This document shows positions 58,208 to 58,442 of a stretch of 58,442 bases of DNA, one piece after another (the first letter of the stretch is position 1; each line of letters starts with the position of its first letter). The position numbers and the translations under genes were made by a program. Source of the stretch: Gammaproteobacteria bacterium (GTDB lineage Bacteria; Pseudomonadota; Gammaproteobacteria; UBA6429; Thiohalophilaceae); contig JAJRYG010000094.1 of NCBI GenBank assembly GCA_024275915.1, positions 1-58,442 on the forward strand, written 5' to 3'. The notes under the pieces were generated by a model. The model saw only the letters and a list, made by a program, of their open reading frames with translations. It was not told where the DNA came from and searched no databases.

Positions 58208-58442
58208 TTATTTACTGGTGACTGTTGCGGAATCACTCTTGCCAGTGTTATCCGACCAGCTCAGTTCAACCTTGTCACCGGCTTTGCCCGCATACTTGAA
58301 AGACAGGTACGGGTTTTTGGAAATGGCCGGACCCCATTCGGCATTCAGGACTTTGGTGCCATTGGCTTTGACAATGACTTCCTGAATGAAATGAGCCGGG
58401 ATTTTCTTGCCGGTTTTCTTGTCCTTGCGCAGGCCGGTTTCC
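58208..58442 (-). CDS. soxZ: Sulfur carrier protein subunit SoxZ, C-terminal part
   Basis: The gene runs off the right edge, so about 78 C-terminal residues are seen, ending in SATVTSK. The SoxZ family blocks are KIPAHFIQEVIV, VLNAEWGPAISKNPYLSFKY and VELSWSDNTGKSDSAT. SoxZ pairs with SoxY, which carries the thiosulfate sulfur during oxidation. soxY is expected just beyond the edge, and soxA follows 51 bases later. Confidence 0.93.
   Translation of the reverse strand, partial: ETGLRKDKKTGKKIPAHFIQEVIVKANGTKVLNAEWGPAISKNPYLSFKYAGKAGDKVELSWSDNTGKSDSATVTSK

Overview
The window looks like a chromosomal piece of a sulfur-oxidising, motile gammaproteobacterium. The gene orders ffh-rpsP-rimM-trmD-rplS, fmdB-aspS and yebC-ruvCAB-ybgC-tolQRAB-pal-cpoB-queE-queC are typical of Gammaproteobacteria. 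The right edge carries soxZ and soxA of the thiosulfate-oxidising Sox system, next to a YeeE/YedE sulfur-compound transporter and three anion or sodium transporters. No genus can be named from the sequence alone.

Layout. Bases 1-2936 hold the end of ffh and the rpsP-rimM-trmD-rplS cluster, closed by an intrinsic terminator. Then come a TPR-like periplasmic protein, a convergent FliL-like gene, ogt, xerD and dsbC (3.0-7.7 kb). A chemoreceptor with a helical bimodular sensor (8.0-9.9 kb) lies between copies of a palindromic repeat, followed by about 0.9 kb with no convincing gene. The minus-strand group pepA-holC-acidic protein is divergent from lptF-lptG, which faces an RDD membrane protein. 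Bases 16.5-18.7 kb hold three tandem DUF2173-type genes mixed with inverted-repeat elements and an AT-rich patch. purL, an ABC-2 transporter pair, ygiQ and an Aer-like PAS chemoreceptor follow (18.7-28.8 kb); the last has an excellent sigma-28 promoter match.

Bases 29.1-32.4 kb carry, on the minus strand, a nucleotide-salvage group: an AMP/thymidine phosphorylase gene broken by an in-frame TAA, a PRPP-synthetase-like gene and a short-chain dehydrogenase. fmdB and aspS come next, then a four-gene Ser/Thr phosphorylation module (CHASE2-kinase, PP2C phosphatase, two FHA proteins) placed between aspS and yebC. The long plus-strand run yebC to queC covers Holliday-junction processing, the Tol-Pal envelope system and preQ0 synthesis. 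After the YeeE transporter and a tRNA-Lys, everything is on the minus strand: soxZ-soxA, then a separate SLC13-NhaD-SulP transporter group.

How it fits together. Sox proteins oxidise thiosulfate in the periplasm. YeeE may import sulfur compounds, SLC13 and SulP may move sulfate or related anions, and NhaD would link ion traffic to sodium. These transport roles are inference from family and context. Two genes carry disabling changes as read here: the phosphorylase (TAA codon) and the SulP gene (three single-base losses, each in a homopolymer). Both need checking against raw reads before being called decay.
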